From: Caldisericia bacterium
Lineage (GTDB): Bacteria; Caldisericota; Caldisericia; JAAYUI01
Reading direction: 5' to 3'
NCBI GenBank assembly: GCA_017999835.1
Contig: JAGNLA010000001.1
Span: 1 to 64,000, forward strand
DNA length: 64,000 nt
Below, piece after piece: positions 23,548 to 32,481 of the stretch. Position 1 is the stretch's first letter; the number at the start of each line of letters is the position of its first letter. The position numbers and the translations under genes were made by a program. Below the pieces are notes generated by a model. It was not told the DNA's origin and did no database searches. It saw nothing but the letters and a program-made list of their open reading frames with translations.

Positions 23548-24699
23548 ATGAAGAGAGTGTTTCTGGGGTTTGTTTGCCTGATCGTTGTCTTTGGTTGGAT
23601 GCATCCAGCTCAAGGTTTATTTAAATATAAAAAACTTTGGGAAATAGATTTTGATCGTATATGCCCAAGCTCCAGCATACATTACACTTCTGATACAATT
23701 GTTGTGGTCAGTAAACATGGTATCGATGATGACGAGTATTTCTATAACACATACTCATATTGCAGCGGGACTAAGCTCAACAATACTCCTTTTAATTTTC
23801 CAAAAAATGTTCTGCCAGAAACAATTGAAGCTTATGAAGGAAAGTTGATATATCTGACCAGAACACCTGAAAGTAAAAAAGAGTTTGTCATCAATTGTAC
23901 AAACCTGAATTTTGAACAATTATGGAGACATGAGATCATCAATGAATCAGATGTTGAATTCGTCTGGTGTGAAGTTGCCGATGACCTTGTAGTTGTTCAT
24001 TTGGATAAAGAAATCTGTATTTATAATTTGAAATCTGGCAAGTTTTTATGCAAATTATATGCCGGGTACGTAGAGACAGACAGCATTTGGAACGGTCTTG
24101 TTTTAATCAAGCCAGATCAATTGAAGCTAATTGATCCAAATACCCAGAAACCGGTTTGGACGTACGAGATTTCGAAACCAGGTCTGATTTGTCACGGGAT
24201 TAGAAAAAATATTGTTTTGTTGTCAACAAGAAAACCTCTAGATGATTATCCGCCTATAGTTGTATGTTTGGATGCATTCACCGGTAAAGAAGTTTTTAAA
24301 ATGGAATACAGTGGCTGTTTTGTAGTCGATATTGGCATATCTGGTGATATTCTTGGTATTGTTTCTACAGATGAGAACAAGGGAAAGTTAATTCTTGATG
24401 CATTCAAAATTGATTCTTGGACGTTTATTTGGTCAATTAATGTGAAAAAATTATCAAATTGGATAATATTTTCAAACAATTCAATGTATCTTCTTAACTT
24501 CTGTTGCCCTGATCTTTTGACGCTGTCAAAAATTGATTCAAATACTGGAGAACATGATTGTAATTGTGGCTTTACGTTTGTTGACGAAGTGAACTGGATG
24601 ACATTTATTTCTCCAAGAAATGTTGTTTTTCAAAATAACCGTATCATAACATCGAATGACTACTTTAGTGTTTCATGCCTTGTTGACGAATCGTTTTAA
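23548..24699 (+). CDS. Exported PQQ-like beta-propeller protein
   Basis: A 383-residue protein with a signal peptide (MKRVFLGFVCLIVVFGWMHPAQG, cleavage about residue 23). The mature part has repeating units of the type 'LVVVHLDKEICIYNLKSG', 'PVWTYEIS', 'VVCLDAFTGKEVF', which resemble PQQ/WD-like propeller blades in a degenerate form. There are several paired cysteines (CPSSS, YCSGT, NCGF). No catalytic motif is visible, so a structural or binding role outside the cell is most likely. The region is AT-rich and flanked by unknown genes, consistent with accessory DNA. Confidence 0.68.
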   Translation: MKRVFLGFVCLIVVFGWMHPAQGLFKYKKLWEIDFDRICPSSSIHYTSDTIVVVSKHGIDDDEYFYNTYSYCSGTKLNNTPFNFPKNVLPETIEAYEGKLIYLTRTPESKKEFVINCTNLNFEQLWRHEIINESDVEFVWCEVADDLVVVHLDKEICIYNLKSGKFLCKLYAGYVETDSIWNGLVLIKPDQLKLIDPNTQKPVWTYEISKPGLICHGIRKNIVLLSTRKPLDDYPPIVVCLDAFTGKEVFKMEYSGCFVVDIGISGDILGIVSTDENKGKLILDAFKIDSWTFIWSINVKKLSNWIIFSNNSMYLLNFCCPDLLTLSKIDSNTGEHDCNCGFTFVDEVNWMTFISPRNVVFQNNRIITSNDYFSVSCLVDESF

Positions 24700-24891
24700 A
24701 CGATAACCAATTGAGACTGTAGAGTTTCTTAATCTAACCATGAATTTATCTGTGTCCCAAATTGCACTCAGTTCATTATAAGCATATGCTGAAAGGTGAT
24801 TCTTTCTTTGTTTAGGACTTAATTGTTGAACTGGTTTAAGATATAATTCTTTTATAATAATCTACTAATAATGAATAAAACGTTAAATGAA

Positions 24892-24929
24892 TTGACATTT
24901 TAACATGTTGTTGCAATACTGGCTATAAA
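24892..24929 (+). promoter_or_regulatory. Promoter region of the subtilisin gene
   Basis: Two overlapping candidates: TTGACA (24892-24897) with AATACT (24915-24920) at 17 nt, and TTAACA (24900-24905) with TATAAA (24924-24929) at 18 nt. The 24700-24890 stretch upstream is AT-rich and shows no gene or clear hairpin. Confidence 0.4.
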
Positions 24930-24955
24930 TCACTAAACATGAAAGGAGACAAGTA

Positions 24956-26344
24956 GTGAAGAAAGTTTTTTACTTTTTAATAGCTATTTTGGTCATGGTT
25001 TCGATTATCGGACTCCAACCATCAAATAGCGATCGAAACAGCATGAAAGTGTACGCACTGGAAGATTTTGATTGTGCACCAAACCAATTAATAATTGGTT
25101 ACAGCACCGATGCTAACATGGAGGCCATATCAGGTACTATCAATTCTACATTTAATCTCACACTTCTTGAAAAATCATATAAGGGTAGTTTCCAGGTCGT
25201 GTCGTTTAACGGTGATAAAACAATGGAAGATTTGATAAAAGACATCATTGACGATGGAAGAGTTGATTACGTAGAGCCAAACCAAATTTCTCAGGCATCC
25301 TATGTTCCTAATGATCCATATTTTACAACCTACCAGTGGAATTTCTTCTCAAAAGGAAGACTCTTTACCGGTGCAGCCTCAGGCAATGTTCAAACAGCGT
25401 CGAACTACGGTATTCAAGTCGAATCAGCCTGGGATTTGTTCAAACCAACAAATACAGCTTCTACAGCGAAATATCCAGGAGAAGGCATCAAAGTAGCGGT
25501 TATTGATACGGGAATTGCTTATGCAAATTATATATCAATAGGTGGAACAATCAGTAGCTCAACAGCGTACAAAAAGGCTCCAGATCTTGAAGGCACAATT
25601 TTTGACTCAGCCAATGCGAAGAATTTTACCGTATATCCATATACAAATCTTGCAATCGATGATCACTCTCATGGTACGCATGTTTGTGGCACTATTGCTC
25701 AGGCAACTAGTACCGTTACGCCTTTGGGATGCGCTGGTGTTGTATATAAAGCAACAATTCTGCCTATAAAAGTTCTTAACAAATATGGTTCAGGAACAAA
25801 TGCTATGGTCGCAAATGGCATTTACTGGGCTGCTGACAAAGGTGCAAAAATAATCAATCTGAGTCTAGGTTCAAGATACGGTGATAACACAATTTATAAC
25901 GCCATCAGATATGCTTACAATAAGGGTATTGTGATTGTTTGTGCATCGGGGAACAATGGCTCATCTGTCTCTTATCCAGCTGCATACGCCACTGAATGTA
26001 TAGCGGTTGGTGCGACAAATTTCTATGGACAAAGATGTAGCTTTTCAAACTTTGGGTCTTCACTGGACATTGTTGCACCAGGGCAGAATGTTGTTCAACA
26101 AACTCTAACCAGCAGCTCAAATTTGTCCTTATTTTCTTATTTAAGCTGGGCAGGTACCTCCATGGCCTCTCCTCACGTGGCGGGGGCTGCGGCGTTGGTT
26201 TGGTCAAAAAACCCTACATTCACTAGAGATCAGGTAAAGACCGCTTTATTGAATACTGCCAGAGATCTTGGAGCTACAGGATTTGACAATTATTATGGCA
26301 AGGGACTCCTGGACGTTAATGCAGCAGTGAGGTGGACACCGTAA
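24956..26344 (+). CDS. Secreted subtilisin-like serine protease (S8)
   Basis: A 462-residue preproprotease. Signal peptide about 1-25; inhibitor I9-like prodomain about 40-112 (IIGYSTDANMEAI... VDYVEPNQ); then the S8 domain with catalytic Asp184 (AVIDTG), His239 (HSHGTHVCG) and Ser402 (GTSMASPHVAG), plus the oxyanion Asn region (CASGNNG). All three catalytic residues are intact. GTG 24956 is the start, with GAAAGGAG 7 nt upstream. The protein has no visible anchor and is probably released. A terminator follows. Neighbours are unrelated unknown genes. Confidence 0.93.
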   Translation: MKKVFYFLIAILVMVSIIGLQPSNSDRNSMKVYALEDFDCAPNQLIIGYSTDANMEAISGTINSTFNLTLLEKSYKGSFQVVSFNGDKTMEDLIKDIIDDGRVDYVEPNQISQASYVPNDPYFTTYQWNFFSKGRLFTGAASGNVQTASNYGIQVESAWDLFKPTNTASTAKYPGEGIKVAVIDTGIAYANYISIGGTISSSTAYKKAPDLEGTIFDSANAKNFTVYPYTNLAIDDHSHGTHVCGTIAQATSTVTPLGCAGVVYKATILPIKVLNKYGSGTNAMVANGIYWAADKGAKIINLSLGSRYGDNTIYNAIRYAYNKGIVIVCASGNNGSSVSYPAAYATECIAVGATNFYGQRCSFSNFGSSLDIVAPGQNVVQQTLTSSSNLSLFSYLSWAGTSMASPHVAGAAALVWSKNPTFTRDQVKTALLNTARDLGATGFDNYYGKGLLDVNAAVRWTP

Positions 26345-26373
26345 ACTGTAATAAATAAAACACTTGCTATTGA

Positions 26374-26410
26374 GCCACACAGTGAAAATGAAATCATTGT
26401 GTGGCTTTTT
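26374..26410 (+). terminator. Rho-independent terminator after the subtilisin gene
   Basis: Stem GCCACACAGTGA / TCATTGTGTGGC (one G-T pair) with an AAATGAAA loop and a T-run at 26406-26410. The convergent mnmA gene ends 33 nt further on. Confidence 0.85.
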
Positions 26411-26442
26411 CGTGTCATTTTCTAGATCAATGCAATGTCCGT

Positions 26443-27411
26443 CTATATGATTATTGATGACCCAGCCACAAAATCTCCAGCATAGAACACGGCAAATTGA
26501 CCAGGAGTCGGAGCAAACGCCGGTTCGGCAAGCGTCACCTTGTTGTCTTTGATGGCACACGGAATGGCTCTTGAGTGATACCTGATCACAACTGACAAAT
26601 CCGCCTCATCAATTAATCGCTTGTCGGCTATTTCAAACTCGGTTATCATCACCGAATCTTTGTGACCGATGATAAGCCTGTTGCTGTCAAAATCTTTTCT
26701 TACAACATACCAGGGACCGTTGTTGAGCCTTATACCTTCGCGCTGGCCAACGGTGTAGGCGCGAAGACCGTCATGGATACCCAGTTTTTTGCCGTCGGTG
26801 TCAAAGATTTCGCCTTTATCTCCAAGTCCAACCATTTTTGAAATCCAGTCAGTGTTTTTGCCTGATACAAAGCACGCATCCTGACTGGGAGGGAGAACCG
26901 GTAAACCCTTGCCTTTGTCCTCGGTTTCCTTCCTGACCATGCTGCCTAATGGGAAAACGGTCATTTCAAGAATTTCTTCAGGTACGAGGCATAAAACGTA
27001 GCTTTGGTCTTTTTTGGGATCCACACCTTTGACCGGAACGGTGTGACCCTTGAATTGACCGATGTTTGCGTAGTGTCCGGTTGATATGGCGTCAAAACCT
27101 TCCGATTTTGCAAACTTCCAAAGTCCAGGGAACTTGACATATTGGTTGCATACAACGCATGGATTTGGGGTTAAATTTTGCATCAGGGACTGTTTTACGT
27201 AGCCTATCACACTGTCACCAAACAGTGAACCCGTGTCTATAAAATGGTGTTCGACTCCAAGCTGGGTGCAGATGACCTCAATCGGTTTTGAGATGGCCCT
27301 GCCACATATCGGCAGTGTTCCGCCATGAACCTGATAACCTTGCTCACGAAGGAGAAGCACAGCAACAGTGGAGTCGACTCCACCCGACATTCCGACCAAT
27401 GCTTTTTTCAT
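26443..27411 (-). CDS. mnmA: tRNA-specific 2-thiouridylase MnmA (short form)
   Basis: Adds sulfur to U34 of Lys, Glu and Gln tRNAs. The PP-loop SGGVDS (9-14) and the catalytic cysteine pair, Cys85 (NPCVVCN) and Cys180 (PSQDACF), are present, as are STGHYA and the C-terminal beta-barrel region (IPCAIKDNKVTLAEPAFAPTPGQFAVFY). At 322 residues it is shorter than the usual ~360; the region between the PP-loop and NPC is compressed and lacks the typical cysteine cluster segment. Its ATG overlaps the stop of the HAD gene by one base. Confidence 0.92.
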   Translation of the reverse strand: MKKALVGMSGGVDSTVAVLLLREQGYQVHGGTLPICGRAISKPIEVICTQLGVEHHFIDTGSLFGDSVIGYVKQSLMQNLTPNPCVVCNQYVKFPGLWKFAKSEGFDAISTGHYANIGQFKGHTVPVKGVDPKKDQSYVLCLVPEEILEMTVFPLGSMVRKETEDKGKGLPVLPPSQDACFVSGKNTDWISKMVGLGDKGEIFDTDGKKLGIHDGLRAYTVGQREGIRLNNGPWYVVRKDFDSNRLIIGHKDSVMITEFEIADKRLIDEADLSVVIRYHSRAIPCAIKDNKVTLAEPAFAPTPGQFAVFYAGDFVAGSSIII

Positions 27412-28139
27412 CAGATCTTTTCCAATGCGCGCGGGATTTCCTCAAGCGAAGTCACCTGAGGGTAAAAATTGTCATGCACACCGATTGCAGGGTCGGCAAA
27501 GAGAATTGCCTTCATGCCACAATCGATTGCTGGTAAAATGTCTGTTTCAAGTTTGTCGCCGATCATGACGCATTCGGCAGGGTCAGCGTGAAGTTCGGTT
27601 GCCGTTACCATGAAAGCTTCCCGGTGGGGTTTTCTTATTTTGCGTTCATCAGAAAAAAATGCGAAACTGAACCTTCTGAGCACTTCCTGGTACGCTGACA
27701 TGAGATATTGCCCTGCGGTACGCTCGGTGTTGCTTATCAGTCCAAGCTTGTACCTTCGTGATAACCTCTCAACCAACTGTTGCGCCCCTGGGACAATTGG
27801 GCAGACAATGTTGGTGACTGGCCTGTTGTATGCTTCTTCCAGCATGTCCATGTTGACCAGTTGGTTGTCGATTCGGAGAATCTCGAGCATCAGCTTGATC
27901 TGTTCTCTGATGGTTATGGCCATGTTTTTTTTGGATTTTTCAATAATTTTTTTGCCAGCTCCATTGTAGGCAAATGCCACCTGGGGGACGGTGGTTTCAA
28001 TGCCTCCTTGCTGGAGAAGTCTGGTTATTCTTTCACATCTGTCGGCAGCACGCTTCTGTTCGAGTTCTGGAATGTCGTAGACCAGAGTATTCCAGAAATC
28101 GAACAACACCGCCTTGATGGGAATTTTTGCTGTTGCCAT
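27411..28139 (-). CDS. HAD-superfamily hydrolase
   Basis: A 242-residue HAD phosphatase-like protein: motif I LFDFWNTLV (nucleophile Asp, with Trp where others often have Asp+2), motif II LISNTE, motif III Lys in RKPHREAF, motif IV IGDKLETDI. The first aspartate is kept but the acid/base Asp+2 position is F-W-N rather than D-x-D, so activity may be altered. ATG 28139 is preferred over 28163 because a -10 box ends 7 nt before it and the longer version would start inside the promoter. It is cotranscribed with mnmA. Confidence 0.8.
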   Translation of the reverse strand: MATAKIPIKAVLFDFWNTLVYDIPELEQKRAADRCERITRLLQQGGIETTVPQVAFAYNGAGKKIIEKSKKNMAITIREQIKLMLEILRIDNQLVNMDMLEEAYNRPVTNIVCPIVPGAQQLVERLSRRYKLGLISNTERTAGQYLMSAYQEVLRRFSFAFFSDERKIRKPHREAFMVTATELHADPAECVMIGDKLETDILPAIDCGMKAILFADPAIGVHDNFYPQVTSLEEIPRALEKI

Positions 28140-28146
28140 GCTCTTG

Positions 28147-28174
28147 ATTATCAAATAAAACATTTTTAAGTCAA
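28147..28174 (-). promoter_or_regulatory. Promoter of HAD-mnmA (leaderless type)
   Basis: -35 TTGACT (28174-28169), 16-nt spacer, -10 GATAAT (28152-28147), then 7 nt to the ATG at 28139. Confidence 0.65.
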
Positions 28175-28219
28175 GTTTTATCGATTACTCTGACATTGCT
28201 GGTATTATCCAAAGTAACC

Positions 28220-28259
28220 GCAGCATTGTCATGCGAATCCGCAACGATGGCAAAGCTGT
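28220..28259 (+). promoter_or_regulatory. Structured leader hairpin upstream of rpsO (candidate S15 autoregulatory element)
   Basis: RNA stem: GCAGC pairs with GCUGU at the base; after an A/A mismatch, UUGUCAU (28226-28232) pairs with AUGGCAA (28247-28253); GCG/CGC closes an AAUC loop, with AACG bulged. A G-U pair lies next to a G-C pair inside the stem. It lies about 10 nt before the AGGAGG of rpsO. S15 often represses its own mRNA through lineage-specific leaders, so this is a plausible site. Confidence 0.45.
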
Positions 28260-28279
28260 AGGAAAAAACAGGAGGCAAC

Positions 28280-28546
28280 ATGCTTACTAACGACAAAAAG
28301 CGGGAACTTATCGAGAAGTTCAAAACACATGAAGGCGACACAGGATCACCAGAAGTCCAGATCGCCCTTTTGACCGAAAGAATCAACTGTCTTTCAAGAC
28401 ACCTGATCATTAACAAACATGATCACATCAGCAGACTTGGTTTGCTCAGACTCGTAGGTCAGCGCCACAGGATGCTGGCATACGTCAGAGAGATCGATGA
28501 AAAGAGATACCTCAAGGTCATCGAAGCTCTGGGACTGCGTAAGTAA
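28280..28546 (+). CDS. rpsO: 30S ribosomal protein S15
   Basis: An 88-residue S15: the HEGDTGSPEVQIALLTERI signature (about 17-35), LSRHLIINKHDHISRLGLLRLVGQRHRML, and the LKVIEALGLRK end. S15 binds the 16S three-way junction during 30S assembly. ACAGGAGG lies 7 nt before the ATG. Its stop overlaps the pnp start by one base; rpsO-pnp is a widely conserved pair. Confidence 0.97.
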   Translation: MLTNDKKRELIEKFKTHEGDTGSPEVQIALLTERINCLSRHLIINKHDHISRLGLLRLVGQRHRMLAYVREIDEKRYLKVIEALGLRK

Positions 28547-30669
28547 TGAAAATTGAACTAACCAAACAACTAGGGCGCGATTGTCACATCGCAACGGCAA
28601 TGATTGCCGATGAGGAAATAAAAATCACAGTTGGCAAAGTCGCTGAACAGGCTTCTGGCTCCTGCCTTGTGCAGATGGGCGGAACAGTTGTTTTGGCAAC
28701 AGCCGTAATCTCAAAGTCTGAAAAACCGGACATCGACTTTTTCCCGTTGACAGTTGACTACTCGGAAAAACTCTATGCAGCAGGCAAGATTCCAGGTGGA
28801 TTCTTTAAACGTGGCGGCAGACCATCAGAACAAGAGATTCTCCGCTCAAGAATGATTGACAGACCTCTGCGACCGCTCTTCCCCAAACACATGAGAAGAG
28901 AAGTCCAGATAATCGTCAACACCCTTTCTTCTGACATGGAACATGCATCGGACATTCTCGGAATCATCGGCGCTTCATGCGCCCTTACGATTTCCGAGGT
29001 TCCGTTTGATGGCCCGATTGCAGCAGTCAGGATTGGCTACAAAGATGGTCAGTACATCGTCAACCCGGCAACATCTGAGATCGAAAACCTCGACCTCGAG
29101 ATAGTCATTGCCGGTACAGACACATCGATAATGATGGTTGAATCAGGTGCAAACGTTGTCACCGAAGAGACAATCATCGGTGCAATGGAGCTTGCCAAAA
29201 AATCGATGACAGACGTGCTCGAAGCCCAAAAAGAACTCCAAAAACAACTCGGCAAAGAAAAGATTGCCGTACCAGCAATTGAGATTGACTCTGAACTCAA
29301 GCAGTATGTTCATGACGAAGTGTTCTCAAAAGCTGACGATCTCCTCTTCAACCCGAACAAAGCTCAGCGCGAAAACGCAACCGACGACCTGGCCGCAGAG
29401 CTCAAGGTTGTTGTTGCCGAAAAATGGCCAGACAAAACCAGTCAGTTTGCAGCATGCTTTGACAAGGAACTCAAAGAATTCATCCGTGACAGGATTGTAG
29501 TCAAGGGTTTGAGGCCAGATGGCAGAAAAACAAACCAGATCAGGCCAATCAACATCGAAGTAGGCATACTACCGCAAACACACGGCTCAGGAATCTTCAG
29601 CCGTGGACAGACAATGGTTCTGTCGGTTGCCGTTCTTGGTGCAAAGGACGAAGGCCAGCTGGTCGAAGGACTCTACGAGGAAGAAATAAAGCATTACATG
29701 CATTATTACAACTTCCCACCGTTCTCGGTCGGCGAATGCAGACCTCTCCGTGGGCCAAGCAGAAGAGACATCGGTCATGGCTTCCTTGCTGAGAGATCGC
29801 TCCAGAAGCTCGTTCCGGATGAAAAGGATTTCCCGTATTCAATCCAGGTTTTCTCGGAAGTTCTTGAGAGCAACGGTTCATCATCGATGGCTTCAGTGTG
29901 TGGATCATCGCTTGCCCTTATGGATGCAGGCGTGCCAATCAAGGCACCAGCAGCCGGCATTGCGATGGGATTGATCACAAAAGAAGAAAAGTTCACGATT
30001 CTGACAGACATCCAGGGCGTTGAAGACGCCATGGGCGACATGGATTTCAAGGTTGCCGGCACAAGAGAAGGCATCACTGGTCTCCAGATGGACATCAAGA
30101 TCAAGGGTCTCTCTATGGACATCATCCGCCAGGCACTTGCCCAGGCAAAGGAAGCCAGACTTTCGATTCTTGACCAGATGGGTAAAGTCATCGACAGTCC
30201 AAGGTCTGAACTCTCACCGAAAGCTCCAAGGGTCATCCAGATTGTCATTGACACTGAAAAAATCAGGGAAATCATTGGACCAGGCGGAAAAGTCATCAAG
30301 AAAATCATCGAAGACACCGGCTGCAAAATCGACATCGAGCAGGATGGCAGAGTGTTTATTACTGCCCCGACCATGGAACATGGTAATAAGGCAAGAGAAG
30401 CCATTCTCGACATCACTGAAGACGCTCAGGTTGGCAAGATTTATCTTGGCAAAGTCACTGGAATCCGTGAATTCGGCGCTTTTGTCGACATCGGCAAAGG
30501 TGGCAAAGAAGGCTTGCTGCACATCTCAGAGATTGCCGACCACAGGGTTGCCAAGGTCGAAGACGAGCTCAAGATTGGACAGGAAGTAATGGTCAAGGTC
30601 AAAAAGATCGATGAAACAGGAAGAATCTCACTCACACGCAAGGGTTTAATCGATCAGCAGAGACCATAA
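28546..30669 (+). CDS. pnp: Polyribonucleotide nucleotidyltransferase (PNPase)
   Basis: 3'-5' phosphorolytic exoribonuclease, 707 residues. Two RNase PH domains (about 10-220 and 310-535) separated by an alpha-helical linker, then KH (IGPGGKVIKKIIEDTG about 575) and S1 (GKVTGIREFGAFVDI about 635) RNA-binding domains. The second RNase PH domain carries the catalytic set (GTREGITGLQMDIKIKG). It works with RNase J, encoded five kilobases downstream in the same run of genes. Confidence 0.97.
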   Translation: MKIELTKQLGRDCHIATAMIADEEIKITVGKVAEQASGSCLVQMGGTVVLATAVISKSEKPDIDFFPLTVDYSEKLYAAGKIPGGFFKRGGRPSEQEILRSRMIDRPLRPLFPKHMRREVQIIVNTLSSDMEHASDILGIIGASCALTISEVPFDGPIAAVRIGYKDGQYIVNPATSEIENLDLEIVIAGTDTSIMMVESGANVVTEETIIGAMELAKKSMTDVLEAQKELQKQLGKEKIAVPAIEIDSELKQYVHDEVFSKADDLLFNPNKAQRENATDDLAAELKVVVAEKWPDKTSQFAACFDKELKEFIRDRIVVKGLRPDGRKTNQIRPINIEVGILPQTHGSGIFSRGQTMVLSVAVLGAKDEGQLVEGLYEEEIKHYMHYYNFPPFSVGECRPLRGPSRRDIGHGFLAERSLQKLVPDEKDFPYSIQVFSEVLESNGSSSMASVCGSSLALMDAGVPIKAPAAGIAMGLITKEEKFTILTDIQGVEDAMGDMDFKVAGTREGITGLQMDIKIKGLSMDIIRQALAQAKEARLSILDQMGKVIDSPRSELSPKAPRVIQIVIDTEKIREIIGPGGKVIKKIIEDTGCKIDIEQDGRVFITAPTMEHGNKAREAILDITEDAQVGKIYLGKVTGIREFGAFVDIGKGGKEGLLHISEIADHRVAKVEDELKIGQEVMVKVKKIDETGRISLTRKGLIDQQRP

Positions 30670-30687
30670 AAAGGATAACAAAATAAA

Positions 30688-31911
30688 GTGAAACTGACTG
30701 TAGACACGATACCGGGGTCAAACTCGGTTGCCTGTGGTCTTTTTATCCCCTCCGGGGCAGTGACAGAAACCAGGGATCAATTTGGTTTGTCTCATCTCCT
30801 CGAGCACCTTGTTTTCAAGGGTACACCAAAAAGAACAGCGCATGACATCGCCATCGAGATAGACGTTACCGGTGGCGATCTCAATGCGTACACATCGGTC
30901 GAATACACCTCGATATTTGCCAAGGTTCTGGCAGATGACGCAAAAACGGCATTGGATCTGATTCTCGACATAGCCTACAACCCTTCACTGGAAACCGATG
31001 CTATTGAGCTTGAACGTGGTGTTGTGCTCTCGGAAATTGCCGAATACCTCGATTCTCCAGATGACATTGCCGGTGTGAGATCATTCCAGGCCGCCTGGGG
31101 CGATAATCCCCTTGCCAGACCTGTGCTTGGCGAGCAGGATGTCATAAAGACCATTTCAGAGACTCAAATCAGAGAATACCACAAAACTCACTACCAACCA
31201 AAAGAATCGGTTTTGTCTGTCAGCGGCAAGGTAACAATCGAACAAATAACCAATATCTTGAATGATTTTGGCCTTGAGATTGAACCTCTGTCTGGTCAGT
31301 CAAGAATCTCTCTGCCAAAACCAGAATTCTCGCCCAAGAAAATCTATATGGACAGGGATTCCGAGCAGGTATATTTCACCTATCTGTGGCCAGGACCGTC
31401 ACTTTTGGATGACACAATCGCAGAATCGTTGGTGCTCAATGTGATTCTTGCCGGTTCAGTCAGTTCAAGGCTTTTCCAAAGACTGAGAGAAAACGAAGGA
31501 TTGGTGTATAATATCTCCACAATGTCATCAGTCAACACATCAGGTGGGTTAATCGGGGTGTACGGTGCTACCCAGGCTCAGAATTTCTCCAAAAGCCATG
31601 ACATCATTCTCAAAGAGGTTGAAAATTTGAGGAAAAATGGCGCAACACCTCAAGAGCTTGACAGGGCAAAACGTATGATCAAGGGTTCAACATTGCTTAG
31701 CCTTGACAGCACCACTGCCAGAATGGACAGAGGTGGTCGTTTGGGTTTGCTTCTGGGCTATATTCCTGACATGTGGGAAACACTTGAAAGAGTCGAAAAA
31801 CTTGATCTGGAATCGTTCAATGCCTATCTTGGCAGAGAAATTCCGGAAGATGTTGCAGTTTCTCTAGTTGGAAAGAACATCAAAGGTCTGGAGGGTTACG
31901 TCTGTGAGTGA
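30688..31911 (+). CDS. M16-family zinc peptidase (processing-peptidase-like)
   Basis: A 407-residue cytoplasmic metallopeptidase with the inverted zinc motif HLLEH (36-40) and the distal Glu in ELERGVVLSEI (about 108-118), so the site is intact. The second, non-catalytic half includes LFQRLRENEGLVYNI. GTG 30688 is the start, with AAGGA 13 nt upstream. M16 genes commonly follow pnp in many bacteria. It overlaps the UDG gene by 8 nt. Confidence 0.92.
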   Translation: MKLTVDTIPGSNSVACGLFIPSGAVTETRDQFGLSHLLEHLVFKGTPKRTAHDIAIEIDVTGGDLNAYTSVEYTSIFAKVLADDAKTALDLILDIAYNPSLETDAIELERGVVLSEIAEYLDSPDDIAGVRSFQAAWGDNPLARPVLGEQDVIKTISETQIREYHKTHYQPKESVLSVSGKVTIEQITNILNDFGLEIEPLSGQSRISLPKPEFSPKKIYMDRDSEQVYFTYLWPGPSLLDDTIAESLVLNVILAGSVSSRLFQRLRENEGLVYNISTMSSVNTSGGLIGVYGATQAQNFSKSHDIILKEVENLRKNGATPQELDRAKRMIKGSTLLSLDSTTARMDRGGRLGLLLGYIPDMWETLERVEKLDLESFNAYLGREIPEDVAVSLVGKNIKGLEGYVCE

Positions 31912-32476
31912 CCTGGAGCTGATACTTGATGAGATTTCATCAGAAATCCGCTCCTGCAAAAAGTGTGTTTTATCAGTCACAAGAACCCAAGCCGTGCCTG
32001 GAGTCGGTTCACCACATACAGAAATAATGTTTGTCGGTGAAGGGCCTGGCGCAAACGAGGACATAAAAGGCGAACCGTTTGTTGGCGCTGCCGGACAGCT
32101 ATTGGATAAACTCCTGGCAATGATTGGTTTGGACAGGCAGAAAGTCTTCATTACAAACATTGTCAAATGCAGACCGCCTCAAAACAGAACGCCACAACCA
32201 GATGAAATAAAGACGTGCAAACCTTATCTTGACGCCCAGATAGCGATGATAAGGCCAAAGATAATCGTAACACTAGGCAGTCCGTCAACAACAACGCTCC
32301 TTGGGCGAACAGTTTCGATGGGTGCTGTGCATGGCAGGATGGAAGTCAAGGATGGCATCAGGTTTTTCCCGACCTACCACCCGGCTGCCTATCTTCACAA
32401 GCGTTCTCCGGAATTGCTTGAGCAGATGAAGAATGACTTCAAACAACTTAAAAAAATAATAACTGAAATAGGATAA
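31904..32476 (+). CDS. Family 4 uracil-DNA glycosylase (iron-sulfur)
   Basis: Excises uracil from DNA. The 190-residue protein has the four [4Fe-4S] ligands Cys18, Cys21, Cys89 and Cys105, active-site motif 1 GEGPGANED (46-53) and motif 2 HPAAYL. The N-terminal 'SCKKC' is typical of family 4. GTG 31904 is chosen because GGAGGG lies about 9 nt upstream; the longer frame is a shadow of the peptidase gene. RNase J follows after 5 nt. Confidence 0.93.
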   Translation: MSDLELILDEISSEIRSCKKCVLSVTRTQAVPGVGSPHTEIMFVGEGPGANEDIKGEPFVGAAGQLLDKLLAMIGLDRQKVFITNIVKCRPPQNRTPQPDEIKTCKPYLDAQIAMIRPKIIVTLGSPSTTTLLGRTVSMGAVHGRMEVKDGIRFFPTYHPAAYLHKRSPELLEQMKNDFKQLKKIITEIG

Positions 32477-32481
32477 AAAAT

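Noticed and set aside
24700-24890. Small RNA or gene in the AT-rich gap before the subtilisin gene
   Set aside because: No coding frame with a start signal, no stable hairpin with T-run, and no tRNA-like fold was found.
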